A DNA stretch of 64,000 nucleotides from Listeria monocytogenes (GTDB taxonomy: Bacteria > Bacillota > Bacilli > Lactobacillales > Listeriaceae): positions 434,001-498,000 of the forward strand of contig NZ_LT906436.1 in assembly GCF_900187225.1 (NCBI RefSeq), in the 5' to 3' direction. The position numbers and the translations under genes are program-made. Below are positions 16,976 through 27,091 of this stretch, in pieces. Each line of letters opens with the position of its first letter. The first letter of the stretch is position 1. The notes beneath the pieces are model-generated. The model was not told the origin of the DNA. It searched no databases and saw nothing but the letters and a program-made list of their open reading frames with translations.

Positions 16976-17545
16976 ATGATAGAACAAGATTTACAGAATA
17001 GGCTAGTCGGCCAAGAAATTCTTCATGGGTCAGATTTGTTAGACGAAATTCACGAAGTAAAGCAAAACAATGAACAACTTATCATCGAACTAAACACCAA
17101 GTACCACACAAAAAAAGAAGTGACCAAATATCTCAGTGACATTACCGGAAAACCAGTCGATCCGTCAGTCGATGTCTCCCTTCCTTTTTACAGTGACTTC
17201 GGAAAACATATTACTTTTGGTAAAAATATCTTTATCAATTTAAATGTTACTTTCGTGGATTTGGGAGGGATTACCATTGAAGATAACGTTTTAATTGGCC
17301 CAGGAGCAAGGCTTGTCACGGTCAACCACTTAGTAAGCCCTAAAAAAAGACGGGGACTACGGGTAGCGCCGATTTGTGTGAAGAAAAACGCCTGGATTGG
17401 CGCAAACACAACGATATTATCAGGTGTAACAATCGGCGAAAATGCCATCGTTGCTGCAGATGCTACCGTTACAAAAGATGTCCCACCTAACGTCATCGTC
17501 GCGGGAAGCCCAGCCAAACAAATTCGTAAAATTATTGAGGAATAA
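16976..17545 (+). CDS. Left-handed beta-helix O-acetyltransferase (Maa/NodL type)
   Basis: 189 residues. The C-terminal two thirds show the hexapeptide-repeat pattern ([34 protein letters not shown], then [22 protein letters not shown]). The catalytic His of the family (TVNH) is present and ends in [12 protein letters not shown]. Members acetylate sugars or galactosides using acetyl-CoA. It is followed 13 bp later by an SDR gene on the same transcript. AAGGGGGG precedes the ATG. Confidence 0.88.
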   Translation: MIEQDLQNRLVGQEILHGSDLLDEIHEVKQNNEQLIIELNTKYHTKKEVTKYLSDITGKPVDPSVDVSLPFYSDFGKHITFGKNIFINLNVTFVDLGGITIEDNVLIGPGARLVTVNHLVSPKKRRGLRVAPICVKKNAWIGANTTILSGVTIGENAIVAADATVTKDVPPNVIVAGSPAKQIRKIIEE

Positions 17546-17558
17546 GGAGAGATAGCAA

Positions 17559-18305
17559 ATGACAATCAAAAATAAAGTAATTATTATAACCGGAGCATCA
17601 TCTGGCATTGGTAAAGCAACAGCTCTACTTTTGGCTGAAAAAGGAGCGAAATTAGTTCTTGCTGCCCGTCGCGTAGAAAAACTGGAAAAAATTGTTCAAA
17701 TCATTAAAGCAAATTCAGGTGAAGCAATTTTTGCCAAAACGGATGTAACGAAACGCGAAGATAATAAGAAATTAGTAGAGTTAGCCATTGAAAGATACGG
17801 AAAAGTAGATGCCATCTTTTTAAATGCGGGAATCATGCCAAATTCGCCATTATCGGCTTTAAAAGAAGATGAATGGGAGCAAATGATTGATATTAATATT
17901 AAAGGCGTACTAAATGGAATTGCGGCTGTTCTGCCTTCTTTCATCGCCCAAAAATCAGGTCATATCATCGCCACTTCATCTGTTGCAGGCTTAAAAGCAT
18001 ATCCCGGCGGCGCAGTATATGGCGCGACTAAATGGGCAGTCCGCGATTTAATGGAAGTTTTACGAATGGAGTCAGCCCAAGAAGGTACCAATATTCGCAC
18101 AGCGACCATTTATCCAGCTGCTATCAATACGGAATTACTAGAAACAATTACGGATAAAGAAACCGAACAAGGAATGACGAGCTTATACAAACAATATGGT
18201 ATCACACCAGACCGAATCGCAAGCATCGTCGCCTATGCCATTGATCAACCCGAAGACGTCAACGTAAACGAATTCACTGTCGGACCAACGAGCCAACCGT
18301 GGTAA
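17559..18305 (+). CDS. Short-chain dehydrogenase/reductase
   Basis: 248 residues, classical SDR. The cofactor motif is TGASSGIGKAT (from residue 10), with NAG in LNAGIMPNS, catalytic Ser in ATSSVAG and the Tyr-x3-Lys in YGATKWAV. An Arg-rich stretch after strand 2 (AARRVEKLE) suggests NADP(H). The substrate is unknown. It is the second gene of the LysR-controlled pair, closed by a strong terminator. Confidence 0.9.
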   Translation: MTIKNKVIIITGASSGIGKATALLLAEKGAKLVLAARRVEKLEKIVQIIKANSGEAIFAKTDVTKREDNKKLVELAIERYGKVDAIFLNAGIMPNSPLSALKEDEWEQMIDINIKGVLNGIAAVLPSFIAQKSGHIIATSSVAGLKAYPGGAVYGATKWAVRDLMEVLRMESAQEGTNIRTATIYPAAINTELLETITDKETEQGMTSLYKQYGITPDRIASIVAYAIDQPEDVNVNEFTVGPTSQPW

Positions 18306-18309
18306 ATGG

Positions 18310-18351
18310 AAAAAACCTTGAACTGATAAAAGATTGGTTCAAGGTTTTTTT
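18310..18351 (+). terminator. Terminator after the SDR gene
   Basis: AAAAACCTTGAAC and GTTCAAGGTTTTTT (18337-18350) form a stem of about 13 bp ending in T. Confidence 0.88.
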
Positions 18352-18514
18352 ATAGTGCTAAGGATTGATAAAAAATTAATGTAAGATAAGTAAATGAATA
18401 ATTGTATATTTACTAGTTCTTCTCAGAAAAATAGTTTTATGGTGTTTTAGAGATTATTGTAGCTGTTTCTTTGGGAGTGACATGCTTTTTAACAAAAATT
18501 CTCACACCCTTATG

Positions 18515-18538
18515 TGTTATTTTGAACATAAAGGGTAG
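18515..18538 (+). promoter_or_regulatory. Possible SigB promoter of inlA
   Basis: TGTT (18515-18518) and GGGTAG (18533-18538), 14 bp apart, loosely resemble the SigB pattern GTTT-N13-15-GGGWAT. inlA is known to have a SigB-dependent promoter; whether this is it is inference, since the -35 match is only partial. Confidence 0.35.
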
Positions 18539-18541
18539 AGG

Positions 18542-18583
18542 ATAACATAAGTTAATTCTTTTTTTTGGAAAAATAGTTATTAT
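18542..18583 (+). promoter_or_regulatory. PrfA box and -10 of inlA
   Basis: ATAACATAAGTTAA (18542-18555) differs from the PrfA consensus TTAACANNTGTTAA at two positions. TATTAT at 18578-18583 follows after 22 bp, the spacing typical of PrfA-activated promoters. The predicted start near 18590 leaves a leader of roughly 395 nt before inlA. Apart from these sites I see no gene in 18352-18985. Confidence 0.85.
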
Positions 18584-18985
18584 TATTTAATGGGCTTTGA
18601 AAGGGGTGATGATATAGAAGAAGTGAAAAAAGAGAGTTTTGGCGGTAAGAGTGCGGGGCTTGAATTCGTCAATAATAGACCATTTTAAAAGGTGGAATGA
18701 CACGTGTGATATCAACATAAAATGATTTGCATGATTGAATTCCTATTAAGCTTCGATAGTGAAATACATAAAAATATTATATATAGGAAAAATGTGCTGG
18801 AACGAACGAGATGAAGGATATCACTAAACGGCTCCGTAGACAGATTAGCTACTAAATACCATAGGAACAATTTATGGGGAGCATAATTTAATAAATTAAG
18901 CAGACATGATTTTTCGGATGCAGGAGAAAATCCTATACAACGAAACCTGATATTGTTTCTAACTATTGAAAAAGGAGTGTATATA

Positions 18986-21388
18986 GTGAGAAAAAAACGA
19001 TATGTATGGTTGAAAAGTATACTAGTAGCAATATTAGTATTTGGCAGTGGAGTATGGATTAACACGAGCAACGGGACAAATGCTCAGGCAGCTACAATTA
19101 CACAAGATACTCCTATTAATCAGATTTTTACAGACGCAGCTCTAGCGGAAAAAATGAAGACGGTCTTAGGAAAAACGAATGTAACAGACACGGTCTCGCA
19201 AACAGATCTAGACCAAGTTACAACGCTTCAGGCGGATAGATTAGGGATAAAATCTATCGATGGATTGGAATACTTGAACAATTTAACACAAATAAATTTC
19301 AGCAATAATCAACTTACGGATATAACGCCACTTAAAGATTTAACTAAGTTAGTTGATATTTTGATGAATAATAATCAAATAGCAGATATAACTCCGCTAG
19401 CTAATTTGACGAATCTAACTGGTTTGACTTTGTTCAACAATCAGATAACAGATATAGACCCGCTTAAAAATCTAACAAATTTAAATCGGCTAGAACTATC
19501 TAGTAACACGATTAGTGATATTAGTGCGCTTTCAGGTTTAACTAATCTACAGCAATTATCTTTTGGTAATCAAGTGACAGATTTAAAACCATTAGCTAAT
19601 TTAACAACACTAGAACGACTAGATATTTCAAGTAATAAGGTGTCAGATATTAGTGTTCTGGCTAAATTAACCAATTTAGAAAGTCTTATCGCTACTAACA
19701 ACCAAATAAGTGATATAACTCCACTTGGGATTTTAACAAATTTGGACGAATTATCCTTAAATGGTAACCAGTTAAAAGATATAGGCACATTGGCGAGTTT
19801 AACAAACCTTACAGATTTAGATTTAGCAAATAACCAAATTAGTAATCTAGCACCACTGTCGGGTCTAACAAAACTAACTGAGTTAAAACTTGGAGCTAAC
19901 CAAATAAGTAACATCAGTCCCCTAGCAGGTTTAACCGCACTCACTAACTTAGAGCTTAATGAAAATCAGCTGGAAGATATTAGCCCAATTTCTAACCTGA
20001 AAAATCTCACATATTTAACGTTGTACTTTAATAATATAAGTGATATAAGCCCAGTTTCTAGTTTAACAAAGCTTCAAAGATTATTTTTCTATAATAACAA
20101 GGTAAGTGACGTAAGCTCACTTGCGAACTTAACCAATATTAATTGGCTTTCAGCTGGGCATAACCAAATTAGCGATCTTACACCATTGGCTAATTTAACA
20201 AGAATCACCCAACTAGGGTTGAATGATCAAGCATGGACAAATGCACCAGTAAACTACAAAGCAAATGTATCCATTCCAAACACGGTGAAAAATGTGACTG
20301 GCGCTTTGATTGCACCTGCTACTATTAGCGATGGCGGTAGTTACGCAGAACCGGATATAACATGGAACTTACCTAGTTATACAAATGAAGTAAGCTATAC
20401 CTTTAGCCAACCTGTCACTATTGGAAAAGGAACGACAACATTTAGTGGAACCGTGACGCAGCCACTTAAGGCAATTTTTAATGCTAAGTTTCATGTGGAC
20501 GGCAAAGAAACAACCAAAGAAGTGGAAGCTGGGAATTTATTGACTGAACCAGCTAAGCCCGTAAAAGAAGGTCACACATTTGTTGGTTGGTTTGATGCCC
20601 AAACAGGCGGAACTAAATGGAATTTCAGTACGGATAAAATGCCGACAAATGACATCAATTTATATGCACAATTTAGTATTAACAGCTACACAGCAACCTT
20701 TGAGAATGACGGTGTAACAACATCTCAAACAGTAGATTATCAAGGCTTGTTACAAGAACCTACACCACCAACAAAAGAAGGTTATACTTTCAAAGGCTGG
20801 TATGACGCAAAAACTGGTGGTGACAAGTGGGATTTCGCAACTAGCAAAATGCCTGCTAAAAACATCACCTTATATGCCCAATATAGCGCCAATAGCTATA
20901 CAGCAACGTTTGATGTTGATGGAAAATCAACGACTCAAGCAGTAGACTATCAAGGACTTCTAAAAGAACCAAAGGCACCAACGAAAGCCGGATATACTTT
21001 CAAAGGCTGGTATGACGAAAAAACAGATGGGAAAAAATGGGATTTTGCGACGGATAAAATGCCAGCAAATGACATTACGCTGTACGCTCAATTTACGAAA
21101 AATCCTGTGGCACCACCAACAACTGGAGGGAACACACCGCCTACAACAAATAACGGCGGGAATACTACACCACCTTCCGCAAATATACCTGGAAGCGACA
21201 CATCTAACACATCAACTGGGAATTCAGCCAGCACAACAAGTACAATGAACGCTTATGACCCTTATAATTCAAAAGAAGCTTCACTCCCTACAACTGGCGA
21301 TAGCGATAATGCGCTCTACCTTTTGTTAGGGTTATTAGCAGTAGGAACTGCAATGGCTCTTACTAAAAAAGCACGTGCTAGTAAATAG
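18986..21388 (+). CDS. inlA: Internalin A, full length
   Basis: 800 residues. The parts in order are signal peptide with YSIRK-less basic start (cleavage near ANAQA-ATI, about residue 35), cap domain and about fifteen 22-residue leucine-rich repeats (about 80-415). An Ig-like inter-repeat domain (about 416-495) and three B-type repeats (GYTFKGWYD...) follow. A Pro/Thr/Gly linker and the sortase motif LPTTG (767-771) with hydrophobic tail and KKARASK end it. InlA binds host E-cadherin and drives epithelial entry. Start is GTG 18986 with AAGGAGTG; an in-frame ATG 11 codons earlier has no ribosome site. No premature stop codon is present, unlike many food-chain isolates. Confidence 0.98.
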   Translation: MRKKRYVWLKSILVAILVFGSGVWINTSNGTNAQAATITQDTPINQIFTDAALAEKMKTVLGKTNVTDTVSQTDLDQVTTLQADRLGIKSIDGLEYLNNLTQINFSNNQLTDITPLKDLTKLVDILMNNNQIADITPLANLTNLTGLTLFNNQITDIDPLKNLTNLNRLELSSNTISDISALSGLTNLQQLSFGNQVTDLKPLANLTTLERLDISSNKVSDISVLAKLTNLESLIATNNQISDITPLGILTNLDELSLNGNQLKDIGTLASLTNLTDLDLANNQISNLAPLSGLTKLTELKLGANQISNISPLAGLTALTNLELNENQLEDISPISNLKNLTYLTLYFNNISDISPVSSLTKLQRLFFYNNKVSDVSSLANLTNINWLSAGHNQISDLTPLANLTRITQLGLNDQAWTNAPVNYKANVSIPNTVKNVTGALIAPATISDGGSYAEPDITWNLPSYTNEVSYTFSQPVTIGKGTTTFSGTVTQPLKAIFNAKFHVDGKETTKEVEAGNLLTEPAKPVKEGHTFVGWFDAQTGGTKWNFSTDKMPTNDINLYAQFSINSYTATFENDGVTTSQTVDYQGLLQEPTPPTKEGYTFKGWYDAKTGGDKWDFATSKMPAKNITLYAQYSANSYTATFDVDGKSTTQAVDYQGLLKEPKAPTKAGYTFKGWYDEKTDGKKWDFATDKMPANDITLYAQFTKNPVAPPTTGGNTPPTTNNGGNTTPPSANIPGSDTSNTSTGNSASTTSTMNAYDPYNSKEASLPTTGDSDNALYLLLGLLAVGTAMALTKKARASK

Positions 21389-21401
21389 AAGTAGTGTAAA
21401 G

Positions 21402-21437
21402 AGCTAGATGTGGTTTTCGGACTATATCTAGCTTTTT
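21402..21437 (+). terminator. Terminator between inlA and inlB
   Basis: AGCTAGAT (21402-21409) pairs with ATCTAGCT (21425-21432), followed by TTTTTT. Its strength fits the known partial read-through from inlA into inlB. Confidence 0.75.
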
Positions 21438-21472
21438 TATTTTTTAATAACTAGAATCAAGGAGAGGATAGT

Positions 21473-23365
21473 GTGAAAGAAAAGCACAACCCAAGAAGGA
21501 AGTATTGTTTAATCTCAGGTTTAGCTATTATTTTTAGTTTATGGATAATTATTGGAAACGGGGCGAAAGTACAAGCGGAGACTATCACCGTGTCAACGCC
21601 AATCAAGCAAATTTTTCCAGATGATGCTTTTGCAGAAACAATCAAAGACAATTTAAAGAAAAAAAGTGTGACAGATGCAGTGACACAAAATGAATTAAAT
21701 AGTATAGATCAAATCATTGCGAATAATAGTGATATTAAATCCGTTCAAGGAATTCAGTATTTACCCAATGTGACAAAGTTATTTTTAAACGGGAATAAAC
21801 TAACAGATATAAAACCCTTAACAAACTTGAAAAATTTAGGATGGCTTTTTTTAGACGAAAATAAAATTAAAGACCTAAGTTCGCTCAAGGATCTAAAAAA
21901 ATTAAAATCACTTTCTTTGGAGCATAATGGTATAAGTGATATAAACGGACTTGTTCATTTACCACAGCTGGAAAGTTTGTATTTGGGAAATAATAAAATA
22001 ACGGATATAACGGTTCTTTCACGTTTAACTAAACTGGATACTTTGTCTCTCGAAGATAACCAAATTAGTGATATTGTGCCACTTGCAGGTTTAACTAAAT
22101 TGCAGAACCTATATTTAAGTAAAAATCACATAAGCGATTTAAGAGCATTAGCAGGACTTAAAAATCTAGATGTTTTAGAATTATTTAGCCAAGAATGTCT
22201 TAATAAGCCTATTAATCATCAATCTAATTTGGTCGTTCCGAATACAGTGAAAAACACTGATGGGTCGTTAGTGACTCCAGAAATAATAAGTGATGATGGC
22301 GATTATGAAAAACCTAATGTTAAATGGCATTTACCAGAATTTACAAATGAAGTGAGTTTTATTTTCTATCAGCCAGTCACTATTGGAAAAGCAAAAGCAA
22401 GATTTCATGGGAGAGTAACCCAACCACTGAAAGAGGTTTACACAGTAAGTTATGATGTTGATGGAACGGTAATAAAAACAAAAGTAGAAGCAGGGACGCG
22501 GATAACTGCACCTAAACCTCCGACCAAACAAGGCTATGTTTTTAAAGGATGGTATACTGAAAAAAATGGTGGGCATGAGTGGAATTTTAATACGGATTAT
22601 ATGTCCGGAAATGATTTTACTTTGTACGCAGTATTTAAAGCGGAAACGACCGAAAAAACAGTCAACTTAACCCGCTATGTCAAATATATTCGCGGGAATG
22701 CAGGCATCTACAAACTTCCACGAGAAGATAACTCGCTTAAACAAGGAACTCTAGCCTCGCACCGCTGTAAAGCTCTAACTGTTGATAGAGAAGCCCGAAA
22801 TGGCGGAAAATTATGGTACAGGTTAAAAAATATTGGCTGGACTAAAGCGGAAAACCTTTCCTTAGACCGATACGATAAAATGGAATATGACAAAGGGGTT
22901 ACCGCTTATGCAAGAGTGAGAAATGCGTCTGGAAATTCGGTTTGGACAAAACCCTACAACACAGCCGGCGCTAAACACGTGAATAAGCTATCGGTCTACC
23001 AAGGTAAAAATATGCGTATCTTGCGCGAAGCCAAAACGCCAATTACTACATGGTATCAATTTAGCATTGGTGGTAAAGTAATTGGTTGGGTCGATACCCG
23101 AGCACTTAACACATTCTACAAACAAAGTATGGAAAAACCAACCCGTTTAACTCGTTATGTCAGCGCCAATAAAGCTGGCGAATCGTACTATAAAGTCCCG
23201 GTAGCAGATAATCCAGTCAAAAGGGGTACTTTAGCCAAGTATAAAAATCAAAAGTTAATTGTTGATTGTCAAGCAACCATCGAAGGTCAACTTTGGTACC
23301 GAATAAGGACTAGTTCCACTTTCATTGGTTGGACGAAAGCAGCTAATTTAAGGGCACAGAAATAA
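21473..23365 (+). CDS. inlB: Internalin B
   Basis: 630 residues. It has a signal peptide (cleavage near VQAE, about residue 35), cap, and seven to eight leucine-rich repeats (about 75-240). An inter-repeat region and one B repeat (GYVFKGWYTEKNGG) follow, then three C-terminal GW/SH3-like modules rich in Lys (from about 393, each with a W-YR(L/I) and a GW(T/V) signature). There is no LPXTG motif, because InlB is held non-covalently on lipoteichoic acid by the GW modules. It binds the receptor Met. GTG 21473 has AGGAGAGG (21460-21467). It lies 84 bp downstream of inlA. Confidence 0.98.
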   Translation: MKEKHNPRRKYCLISGLAIIFSLWIIIGNGAKVQAETITVSTPIKQIFPDDAFAETIKDNLKKKSVTDAVTQNELNSIDQIIANNSDIKSVQGIQYLPNVTKLFLNGNKLTDIKPLTNLKNLGWLFLDENKIKDLSSLKDLKKLKSLSLEHNGISDINGLVHLPQLESLYLGNNKITDITVLSRLTKLDTLSLEDNQISDIVPLAGLTKLQNLYLSKNHISDLRALAGLKNLDVLELFSQECLNKPINHQSNLVVPNTVKNTDGSLVTPEIISDDGDYEKPNVKWHLPEFTNEVSFIFYQPVTIGKAKARFHGRVTQPLKEVYTVSYDVDGTVIKTKVEAGTRITAPKPPTKQGYVFKGWYTEKNGGHEWNFNTDYMSGNDFTLYAVFKAETTEKTVNLTRYVKYIRGNAGIYKLPREDNSLKQGTLASHRCKALTVDREARNGGKLWYRLKNIGWTKAENLSLDRYDKMEYDKGVTAYARVRNASGNSVWTKPYNTAGAKHVNKLSVYQGKNMRILREAKTPITTWYQFSIGGKVIGWVDTRALNTFYKQSMEKPTRLTRYVSANKAGESYYKVPVADNPVKRGTLAKYKNQKLIVDCQATIEGQLWYRIRTSSTFIGWTKAANLRAQK

Positions 23366-23394
23366 CCTACGAAAAGCTACAACTTTAAATTCAT

Positions 23395-23437
23395 GAAAAA
23401 AGAACTGATTCGCTGAAAACGGATCAGTTCTTTTTTC
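23395..23437. terminator. Bidirectional terminator after inlB
   Basis: AAAAAAGAACTGAT (23395-23408) and ATCAGTTCTTTTTT (23423-23436) form a long stem serving inlB and the converging Rrf2-type gene. Confidence 0.88.
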
Positions 23438-23450
23438 TTTAGACTTATTT

Positions 23451-23918
23451 TTACAAAAACTTTTCGATAATTTCCATATTCTGGGGTCTGTCTTTGCTTT
23501 CAAGTACAGAAATATCACGAACAATGCTATCTAATTTAATTTTTTCCATTTCAAATTCTATTTTTTGTTGGAGCAGATCGTATTTACTCGTAAGAACTTG
23601 TTGGATATTGGCTCCGACAACGCAGTCTGGGTTGGTTTTTGGATCAACGTGAATTAAATTCGTATTGCCTTCTATACTCTTATAAACATCAAGCAGTGAA
23701 ATTTCTTCTGGTGGTCTAGCAAGAATCGGATTTGCTTTGCCAGTCTGCGTAGTAATTAAATCAGCTTTTTTTAAATTACTCATGATTTTTCTAATGTTAG
23801 CAGGATTTGTTTTTACGCTACCAGCAATAATTTCACTCGATAACAAATTCGTATTTTTAAAAATTTCTATATAAGCCAAAATGTGGATAGCATCGCTAAA
23901 TTGGATAGAGTATTTCAT
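23451..23918 (-). CDS. Rrf2-family regulator without a cysteine triad
   Basis: 155 residues from ATG 23918, chosen because GAAAGGA precedes it; an earlier in-frame TTG overlaps that site. The winged HTH is FSDAIHILAYIEIFKNTNLLSSEIIAGSVKTNPANIRKIMSNLKKADLI, with the Rrf2 arm LARPPEEISLLDVYKSIEG. Only one Cys is present (NPDCVVGANI), so the three-Cys iron-sulfur site of IscR/NsrR is absent and the protein is closer to YwnA. It diverges from the NmrA-like reductase gene 115 bp away and probably represses it. Confidence 0.87.
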   Translation of the reverse strand: MKYSIQFSDAIHILAYIEIFKNTNLLSSEIIAGSVKTNPANIRKIMSNLKKADLITTQTGKANPILARPPEEISLLDVYKSIEGNTNLIHVDPKTNPDCVVGANIQQVLTSKYDLLQQKIEFEMEKIKLDSIVRDISVLESKDRPQNMEIIEKFL

Positions 23919-24033
23919 TTTTTTCAATCCTTTCAAATTTTCTCCTTGACTTATCTTATCATAATGTTTATTATAAAGGTGTAAATTATAAATGTACAGC
24001 TTTAGTGTTAAAAAATTTAAAGGAGTGGTTTAA

Positions 24034-24879
24034 ATGACTTATTTAGTAACTGGTGCAACAGGTGGACTTGGAGGCTACGCATTAAATTATTTGAAAGAGC
24101 TCGTTCCCATGTCCGATATTTATGCTTTAGTTCGTAGCGAAGAAAAAGGTACAGACTTGAAAGCAGCAGGATTTAATATCCGTATTGGTGATTATAGTGA
24201 TGTAGAATCAATGAAGCAAGCATTCGCAGGCATCGACCGCGTATTATTTGTTTCAGGAGCACCTGGTAATCGCCAAGTAGAACACGAAAATGTGGTAAAT
24301 GCGGCAAAAGAAGCAGGCGTTTCTTACATCGCTTACACAAGTTTCGCAGGCGCAGATAAATCCACAAGCGCTTTAGCAGAAGATCATTTCTTTACCGAAA
24401 AAGTAATCGAAAAATCCGGAATCGCGCACACTTTCTTGCGTAACAACTGGTACTTCGAAAATGAAATGCCGATGATCGGTGGCGCATTGAGTGCTGGAAA
24501 ATTTGTATACGCTGCTGAAAATGGAAAAGTTGGCTGGGCATTAAAACGCGAATACGCAGAAGTAGCCGCAAAAGCTGTTGCGGACGCTGACTTCCCAGAA
24601 ATCCTTGAATTATCTGGCCCACTCATGACATACGAAGAACTTACAAAAGCATTAAAAGAAGCAACTGGAAAAGATTTCGACGTTATTTCTTCAGATGATA
24701 AAGGATTTGTAGAAAATTTAGTTTCTGTCGGTTTATCACAACCTGTCGCAGAAATGTTCTTATCCTTCCAACATGACATTAAGAACGACCAATTAGATGT
24801 TACTTCTGATGATTTTGAAAAAGCATTAGGAAAACCATTAACGAATCGCGTGGATGCGCTTCGGGAATTGTTGAAATAA
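24034..24879 (+). CDS. NmrA-like NAD(P)H-binding oxidoreductase
   Basis: 281 residues. The Rossmann motif TGATGGLGGYA begins at residue 6. VLFVSGAPGNRQVEHENVVNAAKEAGV is the next conserved block of the NmrA/QOR2 group, and a substrate lobe covers the C-terminal third (ELSGPLMTYEELTKAL). Members act as quinone reductases or redox sensors. Divergence from an Rrf2/YwnA-type regulator suggests induction by electrophiles or quinones. AAAGGAG precedes the ATG at good spacing. It is monocistronic. Confidence 0.87.
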   Translation: MTYLVTGATGGLGGYALNYLKELVPMSDIYALVRSEEKGTDLKAAGFNIRIGDYSDVESMKQAFAGIDRVLFVSGAPGNRQVEHENVVNAAKEAGVSYIAYTSFAGADKSTSALAEDHFFTEKVIEKSGIAHTFLRNNWYFENEMPMIGGALSAGKFVYAAENGKVGWALKREYAEVAAKAVADADFPEILELSGPLMTYEELTKALKEATGKDFDVISSDDKGFVENLVSVGLSQPVAEMFLSFQHDIKNDQLDVTSDDFEKALGKPLTNRVDALRELLK

Positions 24880-24885
24880 TAATGA

Positions 24886-24920
24886 AACAGCCTACCTTGG
24901 ATTGAGGTAGGCTGTTTTTT
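24886..24920 (+). terminator. Terminator after the NmrA-like gene
   Basis: AACAGCCTACCT (24886-24897) and AGGTAGGCTGTT (24905-24916) form a 12-bp stem followed by T. Confidence 0.9.
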
Positions 24921-25035
24921 ACTGCGCATTTTTATTATCTTTTCAGTAGTATTTATACGACCTTTTAAACATTTGATAAGAATGAGGCTATAATTCTATA
25001 TGCTCTTTATTTATTAAATGAAAGAAGGAAAACGA

Positions 25036-25653
25036 GTGAAGAAGTTAGTTGCTTGGTTTAACGGATTATCAAAAATGTGGAAAGTGGTAGTAATAATAGG
25101 CGCAGTTTTTGTAGTTATAATAGCCTTAACAACAGGAGAGGATGAAGGTGAACAAACGAAGACAAAAAAAGACAGCAATAAAGTTGTAAAAACGGCGAGT
25201 AGGCCCAAGCTTTCAACCAAAGATTTAGCCTTGATTAAAGCTGATTTAGCAGAATTTGAAGCGCGGGAACTTTCTTCAGAAAAAATTTTGAAAGATACAA
25301 TTAAAGAAGAAAGTTGGTCGGGTTTGGATTTTGCGAATGATAATATTAATCAAATGATTGGCACGATGAAAAGGTACCAACAAGAAATTTTAAACATAGA
25401 TGCGATTAAAAGAAGCTCAGAAGCCTCGGCAGATACGCAGGTATTTAAAAAGGTTTTCAAAGAATGGAGCGACTTCAAAATAGAGCGAATACAAGTAACA
25501 ATAGATTTGCTGAATGGTAAAAAAGATAGTGAAGTTGCATTTAAAAAATCATATCCGAATCAAATTATCTTTAAAAAAGTGCGTACGAATAAATTACAAA
25601 CAGCATTAAACAACTTGAAAGTAGGCTACGAATTATTGGATAGTCAAAAATAA
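25036..25653 (+). CDS. Membrane-anchored uncharacterised protein
   Basis: 205 residues from GTG 25036, which has AAGGA 6 nt upstream; an ATG six codons earlier has none. One membrane helix (about 14-33, VVVIIGAVFVVIIAL) follows a short basic N-terminus, so the rest is probably outside the cell. That part is Lys/Glu-rich and helical (KADLAEFEARELSSEKILKD), with coiled-coil character. I do not recognise a family. It is a single gene between terminators. Confidence 0.75.
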   Translation: MKKLVAWFNGLSKMWKVVVIIGAVFVVIIALTTGEDEGEQTKTKKDSNKVVKTASRPKLSTKDLALIKADLAEFEARELSSEKILKDTIKEESWSGLDFANDNINQMIGTMKRYQQEILNIDAIKRSSEASADTQVFKKVFKEWSDFKIERIQVTIDLLNGKKDSEVAFKKSYPNQIIFKKVRTNKLQTALNNLKVGYELLDSQK

Positions 25654-25655
25654 GG

Positions 25656-25684
25656 AAAAGCCGTCCTACAGAGGATAGCTTTTT
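25656..25684. terminator. Hairpin between converging genes
   Basis: AAAAGC (25656-25661) with GCTTTT (25678-25683), and TCCT with AGGA inside. It is imperfect but has T on both strands. Confidence 0.55.
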
Positions 25685-25685
25685 C

Positions 25686-26954
25686 TTATTTAGAAGAAAA
25701 TTCAGAGATCATTTTTTCCAAAAATTCTTCCTGCCAAGCATGATCTTGCATAGTACCATGCAAATTAGTACTTAGTGTCAGCTCACCTCGGAAAGTAGTA
25801 GCAGCGACTTGGAAAAACGGTGCATATTTTAAAGAGCCGCAAATAAAACAATCCGTTAAAGCGCTACCTTCAAAAACGAGCTTTTCCTCGTCAATAATTC
25901 CGATATTCGTAAAACTTGTTTTCGGAATAGAATACATTTTTCCAGAAGCTTTTTTTGCGGAAATGTAGCTTTTTTTCTTGAAAATCAGTTCCAATAAATA
26001 ATAAATTCGCAGAGGGGCTAAGCTGTTTTTTTGAGGATCGAGAGATTTTTTGACGGCTTGGAGTGTGCTTTCGAATGAAGTTAAGTCGTCATCTGTGCTA
26101 ATTTGGCATGTAATATTGGCGGTTAGATTGGTAATTCCACTGCTGGTCTTACTCGGCAAATACTTACGCAGATCCACAGGGCAATCTATGGATATCTCAT
26201 GTTGGCCTGTTGTTTGTAGAACGGTGCGCACCATTGTGGCGAACAGAACGTCATTCACCGTCGCATCGTGCTCTTTTGCATAGTGGAGGATTTGCGAAAA
26301 ATTTTCTTTTGGTAGTTTAGTCCAAATGATTTTCGGATTTTTCGGGTCCCCTTTCAGAGGTAAAGTTGGGTTATGGACAGCTTTTTGCTTCGTTTTTTCA
26401 GTAAAAATGGACTTTATTTCTTTACGCGAAAGTTGATCGAAAACTTGCTTTAAACTCCGTGAACCTAAGCTCAATTTCGCCGCATAATCCGGGTTTTCAA
26501 GCAGATTAGAATAAAGCTCACTCAATAAATAAAGATATTCCTTAAATCCAGCGCCATCCGCTAACATATGATTCATTATAATAACAAGCTGATCGGTGCT
26601 CTCAGTCCGAACAACAGTAAAGCAAATTTGCGGACCATTTTCTGTGGAAAGCTTCGTAACAAGTGCTCGGTCCACTTCGGTTTCTGGCGCCTGCGTCTCC
26701 ACTAAGAAAACCAAATCCTCCGCAGAAAAAACACTTTCTTGCCAAAAAGCCCCTTTTTTCGTTTCTTTAAAATGACAAAGTAATAGCGGAAGTTTTTGAG
26801 TAGACTGCATAACTGCTCTTTTTAGAACGTCTATATTTAAATGATTATCAAATGTAAGCACCGTATGCAAATGGTGGTCATTTTTCATTTTTTCTCCAGA
26901 AATATAATGTTTAACATCAGAAGGTTCAGCGGGATACTTTGTTATTTTTACCAT
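25686..26954 (-). CDS. Stand-alone condensation-domain-like acyltransferase
   Basis: 422 residues, soluble. The HxxxDG motif of the condensation/BAHD/WES acyltransferase fold is present at H129-x3-D133-G134 (NHMLADG). Two further family-like stretches occur: DCPVDLRKYLP at about 260, and FTNIGIIDEEKL, resembling the DFGWG-region latch, at about 355. There are no adenylation or carrier domains and no neighbouring NRPS genes, so it acts alone on an unknown acyl donor and acceptor. TTCTTTC on the plus strand near 26961 gives a GAAAGAAGG ribosome site for ATG 26954. Confidence 0.8.
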   Translation of the reverse strand: MVKITKYPAEPSDVKHYISGEKMKNDHHLHTVLTFDNHLNIDVLKRAVMQSTQKLPLLLCHFKETKKGAFWQESVFSAEDLVFLVETQAPETEVDRALVTKLSTENGPQICFTVVRTESTDQLVIIMNHMLADGAGFKEYLYLLSELYSNLLENPDYAAKLSLGSRSLKQVFDQLSRKEIKSIFTEKTKQKAVHNPTLPLKGDPKNPKIIWTKLPKENFSQILHYAKEHDATVNDVLFATMVRTVLQTTGQHEISIDCPVDLRKYLPSKTSSGITNLTANITCQISTDDDLTSFESTLQAVKKSLDPQKNSLAPLRIYYLLELIFKKKSYISAKKASGKMYSIPKTSFTNIGIIDEEKLVFEGSALTDCFICGSLKYAPFFQVAATTFRGELTLSTNLHGTMQDHAWQEEFLEKMISEFSSK

Positions 26955-27091
26955 GAAAAAGCCTTCTTTCTTCGGTTTAAATTGTTGTTAATAGTTTCCC
27001 TGAAAGCAGTGCGGTGAAACAAGTTGCGGATCAAAGTGAATTTAAGCTATACTGAGCGTATGCAAGCTAATATTTCTAGGAGGCACCTAAC

